The notes under the pieces are model-generated. The model was not told the origin of the DNA, made no database searches, and saw only the letters and a program-made list of their open reading frames with translations. From NCBI RefSeq assembly GCF_030254825.1, contig NC_083362.1, forward strand, positions 23,417,001 to 23,481,000: a DNA stretch of 64,000 nt, given 5' to 3'. Numbering within the stretch: the first letter of the stretch is position 1; each line of letters starts with the position of its first letter. This DNA is from Meriones unguiculatus (Eukaryota > Chordata > Mammalia > Rodentia > Muridae). The translations under genes were made by a program, and so were the position numbers. Positions 11,504-23,015 of this stretch are shown in pieces.

Positions 11504-12633
11504 TTCTCTCTTTTCACTAACTATTTGAAGAAAATGCCCAACACTGAAATAGAATGAAGCCAACTCAAAGTCCTACCTGAGTTTGCTGTAAGATTACTTG
11601 TTGTAATTATTCAACCTGATTGAACTTTGACTGTTACAGTGTGTCTTCCAGGAATCCAGGCCAGAAACAGAAAGAAATGAATCACCCAGTAGCTCAGTCT
11701 TTCATACCTAGTTATTCCCCATATGAAAGTTCTGTGTGATGATTACAGGGGTAATCATCTTTAAGGGGGTGGGGGACCCAGCATTTTAAAGATTTAATTC
11801 TCTAAAAGTAGAGTGTTATAAAACATCACTTAATATTATTTACATTTAAAAAATGGTTTGTAATTTCCTTGTAATTCTCTTGTTCATGGTTTATTGAGAT
11901 AATGGAGTGTTCCTAAATCAGCTTTGTTCTACTCATGGACTCTCTACCTCACTTTTGAGTTTTGCAACTATATTTTGATTCAGCATTGCCTAACACATAC
12001 TGTGATCCCATTCTCTTCTGTAATGGCTTCTGCTGGTCCTATCCCTCAGCTTTTGTGACAAAATTTCTAAAGACAAGAGAGCTATTTCTGCATTAACAAA
12101 AGCTTTCTCCTCTGACTTAACCTTTCCTTTGATTCCCCAGTCTTCATCTATCCATCCATCCATCTTCTTTTCAGCATTTAAATTTTCCATTTTCAAAAGA
12201 CATGACTAGAAAAATTTAAAAATATTTGCTCTCAGTATTATATAATTCTGTAAAAATCATCAGTTACATTCACATGGAAAAGTTTTAATGTGCCTGACTC
12301 AGAATCAGGAAAATGGGAAATAGAAAACAGAGCATTGTGGTTGGCCAAAGAATGCCTCATTTGGATTTTTTAGTATTATATTTCAATTAAATTACATATT
12401 CAACGACTGTGTTTTGTGAACATTTAAAAAAGGCTTTAGGTAATTAAGTGGAAATGTTAAATACATTCCAGGTTTTGTAACCTGATTTTGGAATTCAGTT
12501 GTTTATAGGATCCTTGAAAAATGAAAGCGGAGCTGAGCTTCTCTTTCTCTGGAAAGCTTTATTGTTACTGTCCTGTTAACATCATTAACTTTACAGTTTA
12601 ACAACTAATATGCCTCCTCCTGTCCTATACTAT
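11504..12633. other. unique non-coding DNA
   Basis: No repeat or gene recognised; a short TCCATCCATCCATC run occurs at about 12151-12165. Confidence 0.5.
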
Positions 12634-12650
12634 ACAGAATCAAGAATTTG

Positions 12651-12778
12651 GGTTCAGAGATTAAAAGCACTGACTATTCTTCCAAAGGTCCTGAGTTCAA
12701 TTCCCAGCAACCACATGGTGGTTCATACCCATCTATAATGATATCTAGTGCCCTCTTCTGATCTTCAGGCAGAATACA

Positions 12779-12827
<49 letters not shown>

Positions 12828-12864
12828 ATCTATCTAAATAAGAAAAACAAAGAAAATTTTAAAA
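12651..12864 (+). repeat. B2 SINE ending in a (CTAT)n tail
   Basis: Landmarks in B2 order: GTTCAGAGATTAAAAGCACT, CAAAGGTCCTGAGTTCAATT, CAGCAACCACATGGTGG, GCCCTCTTCTGATCTTCAGG. The 3' tail has expanded into a tetranucleotide repeat. Flanking direct repeats ACAGAATCAAGAATTTG (12634-12650) and ACAGAATTGGGAATTTG (12865-12881) match at 14 of 17 positions, consistent with an insertion duplication. Confidence 0.88.
12779..12837. repeat. (CTAT)n microsatellite in the B2 tail
   Basis: About 14 tetranucleotide units with two single-base slips at the 3' end. Confidence 0.95.
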
Positions 12865-12881
12865 ACAGAATTGGGAATTTG

Positions 12882-13924
12882 AAATTGGTACATAGTACCT
12901 TAGAAATGAAGTTTCCATTCCTGTCCTTTTCATCCTTATGCACCACATTACCCATGCACAGTTTATTCATGCTCTACCCCAAACCATTAGACTGCACCCA
13001 TTTAGATTAGAAAGCAGGCCTCGTGAGGCCTCTCTGGTCAGTTTGGGTTAGGCAACGCTCCTGGAACATAAGATTATAACTGAACAGCTTGGTGAGCCCT
13101 GACCCTTCTCTCCTCTGCCGGCCTGAGCCTCGCCTAGCATGTCTTCACCTGTAGGCAAGTGGGAAGTCAGTAGCTTATTTCTGCAGTATACTTTGGGCAC
13201 ACTCTTCTGTTGTCTGGCACACCATGATTACTGTTGTCTGTGTCATCATCCTACTTCCTAATTTAACTTCTTTCTAGGGTCAGTTTTGCCTGTTGGGGTT
13301 TGAATCCAGCACCATCAAGTGTGGACTTCAAGAACTAGAGGCACTAAAAATGAAGAGAGGCCTAAATGACACAGAAAAAAAATGCCCTAGAATAATTTCA
13401 AACTGGCAACATTTTAGATAATCTAAATTGTGGGTATCTCCAGAAAGAATCCTGTAAGAGTTTGGGAGGATAGAAGTATGGAAGCAGGCCAGACCCTGTT
13501 CCTCACCCTCACCTGAGCACAGCGTGCTATTCTAGCCCCTTTCATCTGCTGCCTTTCTGCCAATCTTTCTAGCTTGGTGAATGCCAGAAATTCTAGGATA
13601 ATGCAATTTTCATTATATCACACTCTAGGACTCATAGCATCTAGCATAGCAGATCATACATCACCAAATACTTTTTTCTGGACTAGATGTTTAAAAAACA
13701 ACAACAAAAACCCTGATTTCATCAGGGTCACTATTTACTATGTGCTCATGTGGATATGTTACTTGACCAATAGGGTCAAAGAGATAGTGAAGAAATTCTT
13801 TTAAAATTCTTTTAATCAAAGAATTTTAAATAGGGAAAAAATCACAGAAGAAAAACGTAAAGCAGACTAAAGTACACTAACACAACACTGTTCTAGACAA
13901 AGGGTGAAGGAGTATAGAACAGTA
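12882..13924. other. unique non-coding DNA
   Basis: No repeat or exon-like frame recognised. A short dyad ACCCTGAT-ttc-ATCAGGGT is present at about 13711-13729, and a head-to-tail AAATTCTTTTA duplication at about 13793-13814; both look incidental. Confidence 0.45.
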
Positions 13925-14080
13925 AAGCAGCTGGGTCAGGGAAGCTCAGGGGTAGATGCTTGCTGAACAAACATCAGGACCTGAGTTCAACTTCTAGCAT
14001 TGTGGGGTGGATAAGATGTTAAATTGCATAAACAGAAAACCATAGAGCATGAATAGTAGTATCTCAGCAGTCCTTTATAA
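13925..14080 (+). repeat. degenerate composite SINE fragment, 5' half
   Basis: AGCTCAGGGGTAGATGCTTG, then CAGGACCTGAGTTCAACTTC and a weak match to the region after it. Resembles the tRNA-like 5' half of the family seen at 20735-21062. Decayed; extent uncertain. Confidence 0.5.
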
Positions 14081-14169
14081 ACTAATGTTTGTTCAAAACT
14101 ATGTGCCAGGAAATGTCAAGACCACAAGCCCTCACAAGTCACTACCAGATTAAAAACAAAACAATGATG

Positions 14170-16012
14170 GTGGATCAGTGGAATCGAATTGCAGACCAAG
14201 AAATAAACCCACACACCTATGGATATGTGATCTTTGACAAAGATGCCAAAACCATACAATGGAAAAAAGATAGCATCTTCAACAAATGGTGCTGGTCTAA
14301 ATGGATGTGTGCATGTAGAAAAATGCAAATAGACCCATATTTAGGACCCTGCATACAACTAAAGTCCAAGGGATCAAGGACCTCAATATAAAACCAGAAG
14401 CACTAAATCAGTTAGAAGAAAAAATGGAGAAGAGCCTAAAACTCATTGGCACGAGAGACAACTTCCTGAACAGAACAACAACATCACAGGCTCTAAGAGC
14501 AACAATCAATAAATGGGACCTCATGAAACTGAAAAGCTTCTGTAAAGCAAAGGACACTGTCATCAGAACAAAATGACAGCCTACAGATTGGGAAAGAATC
14601 TTCACCAACCCTCTATCTGACAGAGGGCTAATACCCAGAATATATAAAGAACTCAAGAAGTTAAAAAGCAACAAATCAAGTAATCTGATTAAAAAATGGG
14701 GTACAGAGCTAAATAGAGAGTTCTCAATAGAGGAATATCAAATGGCAGAGAAACACTTAAGAAAATGCTCAATGTCCTTAGTCATCAGGGAAATACAAAT
14801 CAAAATGACCCATACCCATAAGAATGGCTAAGATAAAAAACTCAAGTGACAACACATGCTGGAGAGGATGTGGATAAAGGGGAACCCTCCTCCATTACTG
14901 GTAGGAATGTAAACTTGTACAACTACTTTGGAAGTCAATCTGGTGCTTTCTCAGACAATTAGGAATAGCACTTCCTCAAGATCCAGCTATACTACTCCTA
15001 GGCATATATTCAAAATATGCTCAAATACACAACAAGGATATTTGTCCAACCATGTTTGTAGCAGCTTTATTTGTAATACTCAGAACCTGGAAAACAACCC
15101 AGATGTTCCTCAAAGGAGGAATAGATACAGAAATTGTGGTACATTTACACAATGGACTACTACTCAGCAATTAAAAACAAGAAAATCATGAAATTTGCAG
15201 ACAAATGGTGGGAACTAGAAAAGATCATCCTGAATGAGCTGTTCCAGAAGCAGAAAGACACACATGGTATATACTCACTTATAAGTGGATACTAGAAATA
15301 TAATATAGGATAAACCTACAAAATCTGTGCACCTAAAGAAGCTGAGCCAGAAGGAGGACCCTGGATCAATCCTCACTCAGAAAGGCAAATGGGATGGACA
15401 TTGGAAGAAGGAGAAAACAGGAAAAAGGACAGGAGCCTACCACAGAGGGCCTCTGAAAGACTCTACCCAGGATTGTATCAAAGCAGATACTGAGACTCAT
15501 AGCCAAATTTTGGGCAGAGTGCAGTGAATCTTAGGAATGAATGGGGAGATAGTAAGACTTGGAGAAGACAGGAGCTCCACAAGGATAGCAACAGAACCAA
15601 AATATCTGGCACAGGGGTCTTTTCTGAGACTGATACTCCAACCAAGGACCATTCATGGAGATAACCTAGAATCCCTGCACAGATGTAGCCCGTGACAGTT
15701 CAGTGTCCAAGTGGGTCCCACAGTAATGGGAACAGGGACTGTCTCTGACATGAACTGATTGACCTGCTCTTTGATCACCTCCCCCTGATGGGAGAGCAGC
15801 TTTGAGAGGCCACAGAAGAAGACAATGCAGCCAGTCCTGATGAGACTGAATAAACTAGGTTCAAATGGGAGGGGAGGAAGACCTCCCCTATCCGTGGACT
15901 TGAAGAGGGGCTTAGGAGGAGATGAGGGAGGGAGAGTGGGGTTGGGAGGGAAGGAGGGAAGGGGCTACAGCTGGAATACAAAGTGAATAAATTGTAGTTA
16001 ATATTAAAAAAG
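14170..16012 (+). mobile_element. LINE-1, 5'-truncated: ORF2 C-terminus plus 3' UTR
   Basis: Starts inside the last part of ORF2; the frame 14089-14391 shows the ORF2 C-terminal segment (DQWNRIADQEINPHTYG, FNKWCW, IDPYLGPC). A one-base loss near 14370 shifts the frame and ends it at 14391; further stops follow, so the copy is a dead ORF2 remnant. ORF2-type sequence continues to about 15250, then the 3' UTR with purine tract (about 15860-15970) and the AAGTGAATAAATTG end. A 12-bp direct repeat AAAACAATGATG flanks it at 14158-14169 and 16013-16024. Frames on the minus strand at 15775-16160 are shadows of the 3' UTR. Confidence 0.93.
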
Positions 16013-16024
16013 AAAACAATGATG

Positions 16025-16202
16025 ACAACAACAGGAGCACCCCCCCCCAAAAAAAAAAGCCAAACAGGATTATCTGCAGCAACATGTAAAAATGAGATAA
16101 AAAAAAAATGAAAAACAACTTTTTTGAAAATGGACAAAAGCCAAAATGTCTAGAAGGCATTTCAAGAAACAGAAATAGTTAAGGGAGTGAACTGCCTCGT
16201 TT
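16025..16202. other. A-rich flank with short homopolymer runs
   Basis: Contains a C9-A10 junction near 16041-16059 and an A9 run near 16100. No element recognised. Confidence 0.5.
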
Positions 16203-16605
16203 TATGTCAACCCAGCATAAGTTAGAGTCATTTTAGAAAAGGGAACTTCAACTGAGAAAATGCTGCACAGGACTGGTTTGGAAATAAGCCTGTGGTGCAT
16301 TTGCTTGATTAATAATGGATGTGGGAGGACGCAGTTTATTGTGGGCAGGGCCACCCCTGGGCTGGTGGTCCTGGGTACTATAAGAAAGCAGGCTGAGCAA
16401 GGCGTGGGAGCAAGCCTGAAGGCAGTGTTCCTCCCTTGCCCCCGCTTCAGTTCTTGCCTCAAGGTTCCTGTCCGGCTTGAGTTCCTGCCCTGCATTCCCT
16501 CAGTGATGCAATGTCAAATGGATGTACAAATGAGATAAACTTTTTCTCCCTTAAGTTGCTTTTCATCATGGCATTTTATCATAGCAACAGAAGTTTCAAC
16601 CAAGT
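16203..16605 (-). repeat. rodent medium-reiterated repeat, reverse oriented
   Basis: Read on the minus strand it parallels 55720-56143: TTCTGTTGCTATGATAAAA head near 16600, the 'AGGAACTCAAGCCGGACAGG' segment, then 'CCACCAGCCCAGGGGTGG', then 'TTGACATAAAACG' near 16203. Near full length. The 97 aa and 92 aa frames here are within the repeat. I do not assert a family name. Confidence 0.8.
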
Positions 16606-19429
16606 CAGGAAAAAAATTAATAAATATCTCTTAATACATAAAATTGAGAACCTGCCACTGGGTTATGTTATACCTCTTTAGCACTTTTCGGCACTTTCCT
16701 GAAGTGGCGTTCTCCTGAGCTTTTGGCCTGTATTTGGGATTTCACCCTCTAGAATTTCTACCACATGTGTCCAACCTACTGGCCATAGGATGTATAAAGC
16801 CAAAAGAGTTCAGAATATGAGTCAACACAAAACCACAAACCTACTTAAAGTATGATAGATTGTTTTAGAGAATTTTTTTTCCTTTTCTGGTGTTCAAGTT
16901 GTGGCATTCTTGGGTGTGAACTTTTTAGATAACATTGTCATGATTCAATGTCAAAAGGTTGGACATGCCTGTGAGTCAATAATGATCTGAGATACTTTTT
17001 AAAATAGCAACATTTTTGCTCGGTATTTTAAGTTATTTTTACTGAGATAAAAAACCACCAGGATGAAATGAACTTTCTTAATGTATAATTCTAGTGAAAA
17101 ATAGATTACATGTCTGTAATCCCCATAATAATACACAGCTTCCCCTACAGTCAATCCCCATGCTTCTGTTCTTATCTCACCACATCTCAATGTATTGTTC
17201 TTTGTGTACACATTTCTTGTGTCTGTTCAGTTAGACCAGATAGATCTTCATCACAAACATCTTTTAGCTCCACTGAGGACTTACAGCTTTTTAATCTGAC
17301 CAACAAGAAAACAAAGAACCAGAGGAAGTTGACAAGAAGCCTGGGGCTAACAACAGAGAACACAAGCTCTCTCAAGGCATGCGCCTTCCACTGTTCTCAT
17401 CAAAGATCAAGAGACTCACCTTCCCTCAACCCAAGCTAGCTGCTTAGAAATCCTTTTCAATTTGAAAGGAAGAACAAAACCCTAATTCTTCTGAGGCAAG
17501 CTTTTTATCACTTTATCTCCAGGTCCTATACCAATCCATTAGACCTGACACAGCTGGAGAGCTTATAAATTGGGCTGGATGTAGCAGGATGTAGGCAGAC
17601 ATGACAGTCACATGACAGTTTTCTCATCTCCCTCCTTTACCTCTGTGTAGAACTTTCATCCTGACTCTTCTCTACATCCCTGTCCTTGGCATGGGATTGG
17701 ACTGAAGGAGGCATGAACTATTCATATTCAAGGCAACTCCAGGTGTTGGTCTTTAATAACAGCCTTGGATATAGTACACTGGTGCAAGTACCCTGGCCCA
17801 GTCCCTTCACTGGATTAGGGAAGTCATTAGGCAATTTCAGTTTCACCAAATAAGTTAACAATGACAATGGTCCTCTCCACATGGGGATCTTTTGAGAATA
17901 AAATAAAGTACTTAGAATAGTGTCTGGTGCGCAGTCACACACTTCAAGCTCTGTATTAACCAATGACACGTAGCACAGTTCTCTAAAGACATTTTAGACA
18001 CAATCGCTGGGAAAGGCGTGCTTGGGTGAACCACAGAGTAAATGTCAACAGAAAATAAAACCAGTGCTGAAAGAAGTAACTTCGTCAGAATAGACCTGAA
18101 GTGGATAAATTCTGTGCCATTCTCCAATAAGCCCTACCTGGGGGAAGGGCCCTACTCTGAATTTCCATGTTGTTTATAGCAATTTCCCTATCAATTTCTA
18201 CCAAGTTTATCATGTCCCTCTCCTTTTGAGAATGTAGGCTCCTAAGGGTGTGTGCTCTGTGAACTAAAAGTGTTTTAAAACAAAGTTAAGGTAGTTTTTC
18301 CTCCCTTTCTACTTCCAAGCCTTACACTGAAAGCTTCCAAGCTTTGGCCATAGTGAGAAATAAATGTGATATTTACTCAATATCCATCTATGAGAGATTC
18401 TGGTAAAACGATGACAAGATTCTACAGATTCTGAATTGTTTCTCTTCTTTTTCCACTCATTCTCCTTCAAAAGGTATCATGGTTTTTATTCCACTTGGGA
18501 AGGGATTAGCTTCTAAAGAAATCAGCCAATGTCCATCCAAATACGAAGGCCACTACTGTCCTTCACTTACAAGTGAATGTCCTTAGAAACCTCAAGCAAT
18601 ATAGAATATTTAGCCTATAGTTCTTTAGAATGTTCTAAAACCTAAGTCCTTTATTCTTTGTTCCAACACTCTCTGGACAACAGAATAATTTGTTTAGTTT
18701 CCCCAATAAACAAAGTATTTTTTCACTGTGTTAGTTATATTTATTTATTAATTTGGATAGGAAGGAAGAACTCAAACCAGTTTCCTGTTATTTAATTATA
18801 GAAACAATTCACATTATTAAGCACAATACAAGTATATTTCTTACATCCTTAGGCAATTAAGTTCGAACCAGTTCCTTACATTGCTATTTTTAGAACATAT
18901 CATATCCTCCTCATATCATTGTTCCAGGCTCCCAATATCTTGAATGCCTGTTTTTCTAAAGTACCCAAGTTACACTCACTTATCTGCATCAACATTGTAT
19001 GACATGTTTTTTACTATTTTCCATACTACCAACCAAATTAGAAAGTACAGTTTATTATAACATATTTAAGTTACAAAAAAATAAATTGGCATACTCTTTG
19101 AAAGAATCTTACTATGGGTTTAAGAGAGCCCATCAGAGGACTGCTGTCCATAGCCAGCATTCACCTAATGCTTCAAAGCATGGGACCCTGGTTTGAAATC
19201 ATCTTTAACAACTTTGCTGAAAACAAAACGCCCCATCAGCTGAATTTATTTAGAGATTGGCTTTTGCAAGACACAGTGACTTTGTGTTATGCTCTAAATA
19301 TTTTAATCAGAGAAGAGAAATGACACATTTTCAAAGTCCAACGTAAATGAATATTTCATTAATCTGGAAGCCTACTGTTATACAAAAAACATTCTGTATT
19401 ATATTTAGCTTCTCATGAATCATTTGATG
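16606..19429. other. mostly unique non-coding DNA with a possible old L1M relic
   Basis: No gene recognised. 17025-17170 (TTTTTACTGAGATAAAA, then AATGTATAATTCTAGTG and TGTAATCCCCATAATAATAC) resembles in order the minus strand of old mammalian L1M 3' sequence, a weak match. The rest shows no family I recognise. Confidence 0.45.
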
Positions 19430-19800
19430 GATTCAGCATAAGGAATCCACATCCTTTACACTGGTTCATGTGAGGCTGAGAAGTCCTATGTGCCAAGCCT
19501 CGCCAGGCAGACTGAAGGCAGATGGTGCTGATGTGTTCAGCAGAGAAGAGTGCTGATCACAGAGTGCCTGCCAATCAAACACTTGGGGAAGAAATGAGAT
19601 CCATCTGTGTTTTAATCACGACAGCAAAACCATCCGGAGTAACTGCCAGAGCTGCACATTTTCATGGAGTACAAGTGACATAAATGAAAGTGGAAATTCC
19701 CCTATACAGTAATGGCTCCGTGCCAAAAAAATAGGAGCACTGTCAATTATGAACAAAATCAATAGCAATGTCTCTTTCTGAAATATCTCTGATATACTAC
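19430..19800. promoter_or_regulatory. candidate regulatory block (low-repeat, motif-rich)
   Basis: Repeat-free with mixed composition and several developmental-factor-like words: ATCAATAGCAATG and AACAAAATCAATAG (SOX-like) near 19755-19770, GTCAATTATG near 19741, TTTTAATCACGACAG near 19611. This is a motif impression only; no conservation data are available here. It could equally be neutral unique sequence. Confidence 0.25.
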
Positions 19801-19936
19801 AGTGCTCTGTACTGCATTCTTTTTCTAAGGTAATTCTAATATAACTGAAAGAATTATGTGGGTAAAAGAAAAGAGATGGTATCTGAAAAAAAAGTCTAAA
19901 AAGTATTTTGGTTAGCTAGAAAAATAAGAGTATCTG

Positions 19937-19966
19937 TAAGCGTATGTGCACTAAGCGCATGTGCAC
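19937..19966. repeat. 15-bp tandem duplication with NRF1-like words
   Basis: TAAGCGTATGTGCAC at 19937-19951 is followed immediately by TAAGCGCATGTGCAC at 19952-19966 (14 of 15 identical). The GCGCATGTGC core is one base away from the known NRF1 motif GCGCATGCGC. Functional relevance is unknown. Confidence 0.7.
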
Positions 19967-20734
19967 GTTTGTATTTTATAGTTGAATTGTGTTAAAAAGA
20001 GAATTAAATGTATGACAGCACAAAATCATATTTTAGTAAAAAAAATTAGTAAAACTAAAGGTGCTTTCAAAACTTCATAGCAAGTGACACCCTGCCTATA
20101 AGTAACCGAATGTTTTCAAGAAGTCGTATATATAGCAGGACCTTGAATAATCAGTAAAGGATGGGTGGCACAAAGGTGGGAAAGATTGATTTTGCCCAGA
20201 CTGAAAGAGACATTCAGAAGAGAAGTAGGGACAAATGACAAAAAGGAAAGAACTTGGTAAACTGGGGGATGTTTTGTGCAAAGGCAGCCATCTAAAAGCT
20301 CAGGCTCTTCTTCATGAAGACTTGCTTCTTGAGAATAGTCTCTGCCAGGGACAGAGGCCACCAGGGAATTGCTGCCATGGGGTTGAAAAGAGCACGTCTC
20401 AGAGCTGGTGGAAAGTTACAAGTGACTTTTTACAGAGCAGCTTTATGCCTAAACTGGCTGTCAAGAATGTGAAATGATTAGTGGGTAGCCCTTTGCATGT
20501 GAGACAGGAAGGCTGGGGGAAGGCAGGAGACATAGGTGGAGATGGGTAGTACAAGGAGGAACCAGAGAAGAAGTTATAAGATCTGAGTATGCTGAAATGT
20601 AAGAGAAACAACTGCTCTCAGTGACATAGATGCAGAATTAGTATATGTTGCCTGATAAAATTATTTATTGGATTATATGTATTTATTATTTAAATGAAAA
20701 GCTTATATAATAATATAGAAATCTTATCTCGATT
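19967..20734. other. unique non-coding DNA
   Basis: No repeat or gene recognised; overlapping frames of 61-81 aa on both strands around 20100-20600 have no recognisable motif. Confidence 0.45.
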
Positions 20735-21062
20735 TTGAGGAGATATGTAAGTGGCACATGCATGTTTATGTCTGTACATGTTCATGTAGGGGTGGGAGGC
20801 CAGAAGTCAATGACAGCTGTCTTCATTAATGACTTTCTACCTTATTTTGGGGAACAGTCTCTCACTGAACCTGGAACTCCCATACATAACAAGACTAGCT
20901 ATCCAGCAAGCTCCAAGGATTCCCCTCTCTCCATTTCCCTAGGATTGGATGGTAGGATGCACCAGTGTGTGTAGATTTTTATGTAGGTGCTGAGGTACCA
21001 AACTCAGGTCCTTATGCTTCTGCAGCAAGTAATTTATCCACTGAGCCATCACTTTAATCTGC
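20735..21062 (-). repeat. composite B2/B3-like SINE, near full length
   Basis: On the plus strand the 3' end comes first (GGTGGGAGGCCAGAAGTCAA, then CTTCATTAATGACTTTCTAC and CAGTCTCTCACTGAACCTGG), and the tRNA-like head is last (CAAACTCAGGTCCTTATGC, TTATCCACTGAGCCATCAC). The window start (1-125) is the 3' half of the same family in the other orientation. The 79 aa frame at 20735-20974 is inside it. Confidence 0.78.
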
Positions 21063-21116
21063 ACTTTTTCCTTGTCTGGAGGATCTATCACCTTTAATGC
21101 TATGCTCCTGTCTTAT

Positions 21117-22022
21117 ATTTTTTTTTAAATTTATTTATTTATTATTCACTTTACATCCTGGTTGTAGCCGCATCCCTCCTCCCCTCTTAGCCCTACCTTT
21201 CCTCCCTCCTTTCTCCTCCCTCACCTATTTCTCAAAAAAGGGGAACTCCCTTTCCCATCCACCATAGCTCATCAAGTTCCATCAGAGTTGAGCATATCCT
21301 CTTCCCCTGTGGCCTAGCAAGGCAGTCCAGCTGGGATAAAGTGATCAAAAAGTTAGCAAGTGAGTCCATGTCCTGTACAGTCCCTACTTCTCTTACTAGA
21401 GGACCCACATAAAGTCTAAGCTGCCCATCTGCTAAATCTTTGTAGGGGGCTTAAGTCCAGTTCATACATCATTGTTGGTTGATACTTCAGTCTCAGCAAG
21501 CCCCCTCTGGTCCCTGGCTCTGTTAGTTTTCTTGTGCAGTTCCTTTCTCCTTCAGATCTTTTTCTCTCTCTTCTCACTCTTCCACAAGACTCCCTAAGCA
21601 TCACCCTATGATCAGCATCTGTTTTAAGGCACTGCTAGGTAGAGTCTCTCAGAGGACAACTCTGACAGGCTCCTGTCTGCAAGTTTAGCAGAGTACAGAA
21701 ACTGAGGGTGGGGTTATCTCTGTGATAAGCTGGAGACCTAAGTCAGGGTAGGCTCCCGGAAGGATATGAGGGGGATTCAGAGACTCTTAGAGGCCATAGC
21801 AACAAAAGAGGACACCTTCTAATTAGACTAGTCTCCCAGTAGAGGGAGGGGGACACCAACCCACCACAAAAACTTCAACCCCAAATTTACCCTATCTACA
21901 AGATGTGCAGGAATAAAGATAGAATAGAAAGAGCAGAGATTGAGGGAATGTCCAACCAATGTTTGGCCTAACCAAAAACCCATTCTATGGGAGAGTGCCA
22001 ACTCCTGACACTATGAAAGATA
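21117..22022 (-). mobile_element. Lx-like LINE-1 with inverted 5' segment
   Basis: 21117 to about 21690 is the 3' end in minus orientation: T-run (complement of the poly(A) tail) and TTATTATTCACTTTACATCC, then C/T-rich tract, then ACTCTTCCACAAGACTCCCT. From about 21690 the orientation flips: the plus strand carries GTAGAGGGAGGGGGACACCA, GATGTGCAGGAATAAAGAT, GATTGAGGGAATGTCCAACC and GGGAGAGTGCCAACTCCTGA in sense. The outer edge at 22022 and the start of the sense part at about 21690 meet at the same place in the element. Flanks CTCCTGTCTTAT (21105-21116) and CTCCTGTTTTAT (22023-22034) differ at one base, a probable duplication. Confidence 0.82.
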
Positions 22023-22034
22023 CTCCTGTTTTAT

Positions 22035-23015
22035 CTTATTTTTATTTTACAATGTCTCTGATGACATACACTGTTTTGTCATAGCAAAGATTAAAGACTT
22101 GATGTAATTGTATGTGAGTGTTAATGCTATGAAATTCAATAATCAATTTTCATTATCATAATCTTATAATCATGAATGATTCATAGTTGAGGGTGCTAAG
22201 CAAAACATTTACTGTTCTAAACAAAATTTAGAAATAGGTTCAAGGTCACCATTATAATTCTAAAATCACCAAAACTTTAGACTTTCAGAACTCTGATTCC
22301 CAATTCAGTGCCTCCTCATTAACTGCTAAGAGTGAGCTTGTGTTCAATCAATGACTGACAGCTCTGCCAATGACCAGTCAGTCATTTTTCTGTTTTTAAA
22401 CTTTTAACTTTTCACCAGACTACATTTACATCCTTCAATGTCTTATCCCAGCTGCAACAAATGATTGGTTTTTTTTTTTTTAAAGAAAATGTGTTTTCTC
22501 CAGAACATGTTAATGCTGAGAATAAATTACTAAATTTGGAAAACACAATCCATTCTACTCTGATACATTACTACATTAAAGCCTTGTTTCTCCATACAAG
22601 GAAATGTATACGACTCAATAGGTTTATAATTGTAGCCAATAGTCCAATTAAACAACATAATGAGGAGGCAACTATAATACACCACAGTAAAGAATAAATG
22701 CTTCAGAAAATAATAGATGTTTTCCACTGAGAGAGAAAAGAGAAACTTCAATTAAGAGAGAGAACTAGAAACAACCCTAGAGAGGGATATGGCAGAAAGA
22801 GGATTCTCTGACATTTAAAAACTTCAGAATCCTACAAAAGACAACCAAATCAATTATTTTATACTTCATCATGAACTATCAGTAAATATCACAGTGGGGT
22901 ATATAATTTGTTCTCTCTGTATTCTGCCTTGCAAGTTGTCTAGACATGAATCCTCAGTCACCCTTAGTTCACTCTCTTCCTCATTTATGCTCAATCCTTC
23001 AGTAAATATTAGAGC
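22035..23015. other. unique AT-rich non-coding DNA
   Basis: A T-run at 22469-22481 and overlapping 73-79 aa frames on both strands; nothing recognised. Confidence 0.5.

Noticed and set aside
13711..13729. ACCCTGAT/ATCAGGGT dyad as an operator
   Set aside because: An 8-bp dyad is expected by chance in a window of this size and has no supporting context.
14089..15527. Series of 66-100 aa plus frames, candidate protein genes
   Set aside because: They are fragments of a decayed LINE-1 ORF2 and 3' UTR; the first shows ORF2 C-terminal words and then a frameshift.
15775..16160. Overlapping 120 and 82 aa minus frames rich in Ser/Pro/Phe
   Set aside because: Antisense of the LINE-1 3' UTR purine tract; the same kind of frame recurs at 26540-26758, 34156-34580 and 42851-43072, each over the same 3' UTR.
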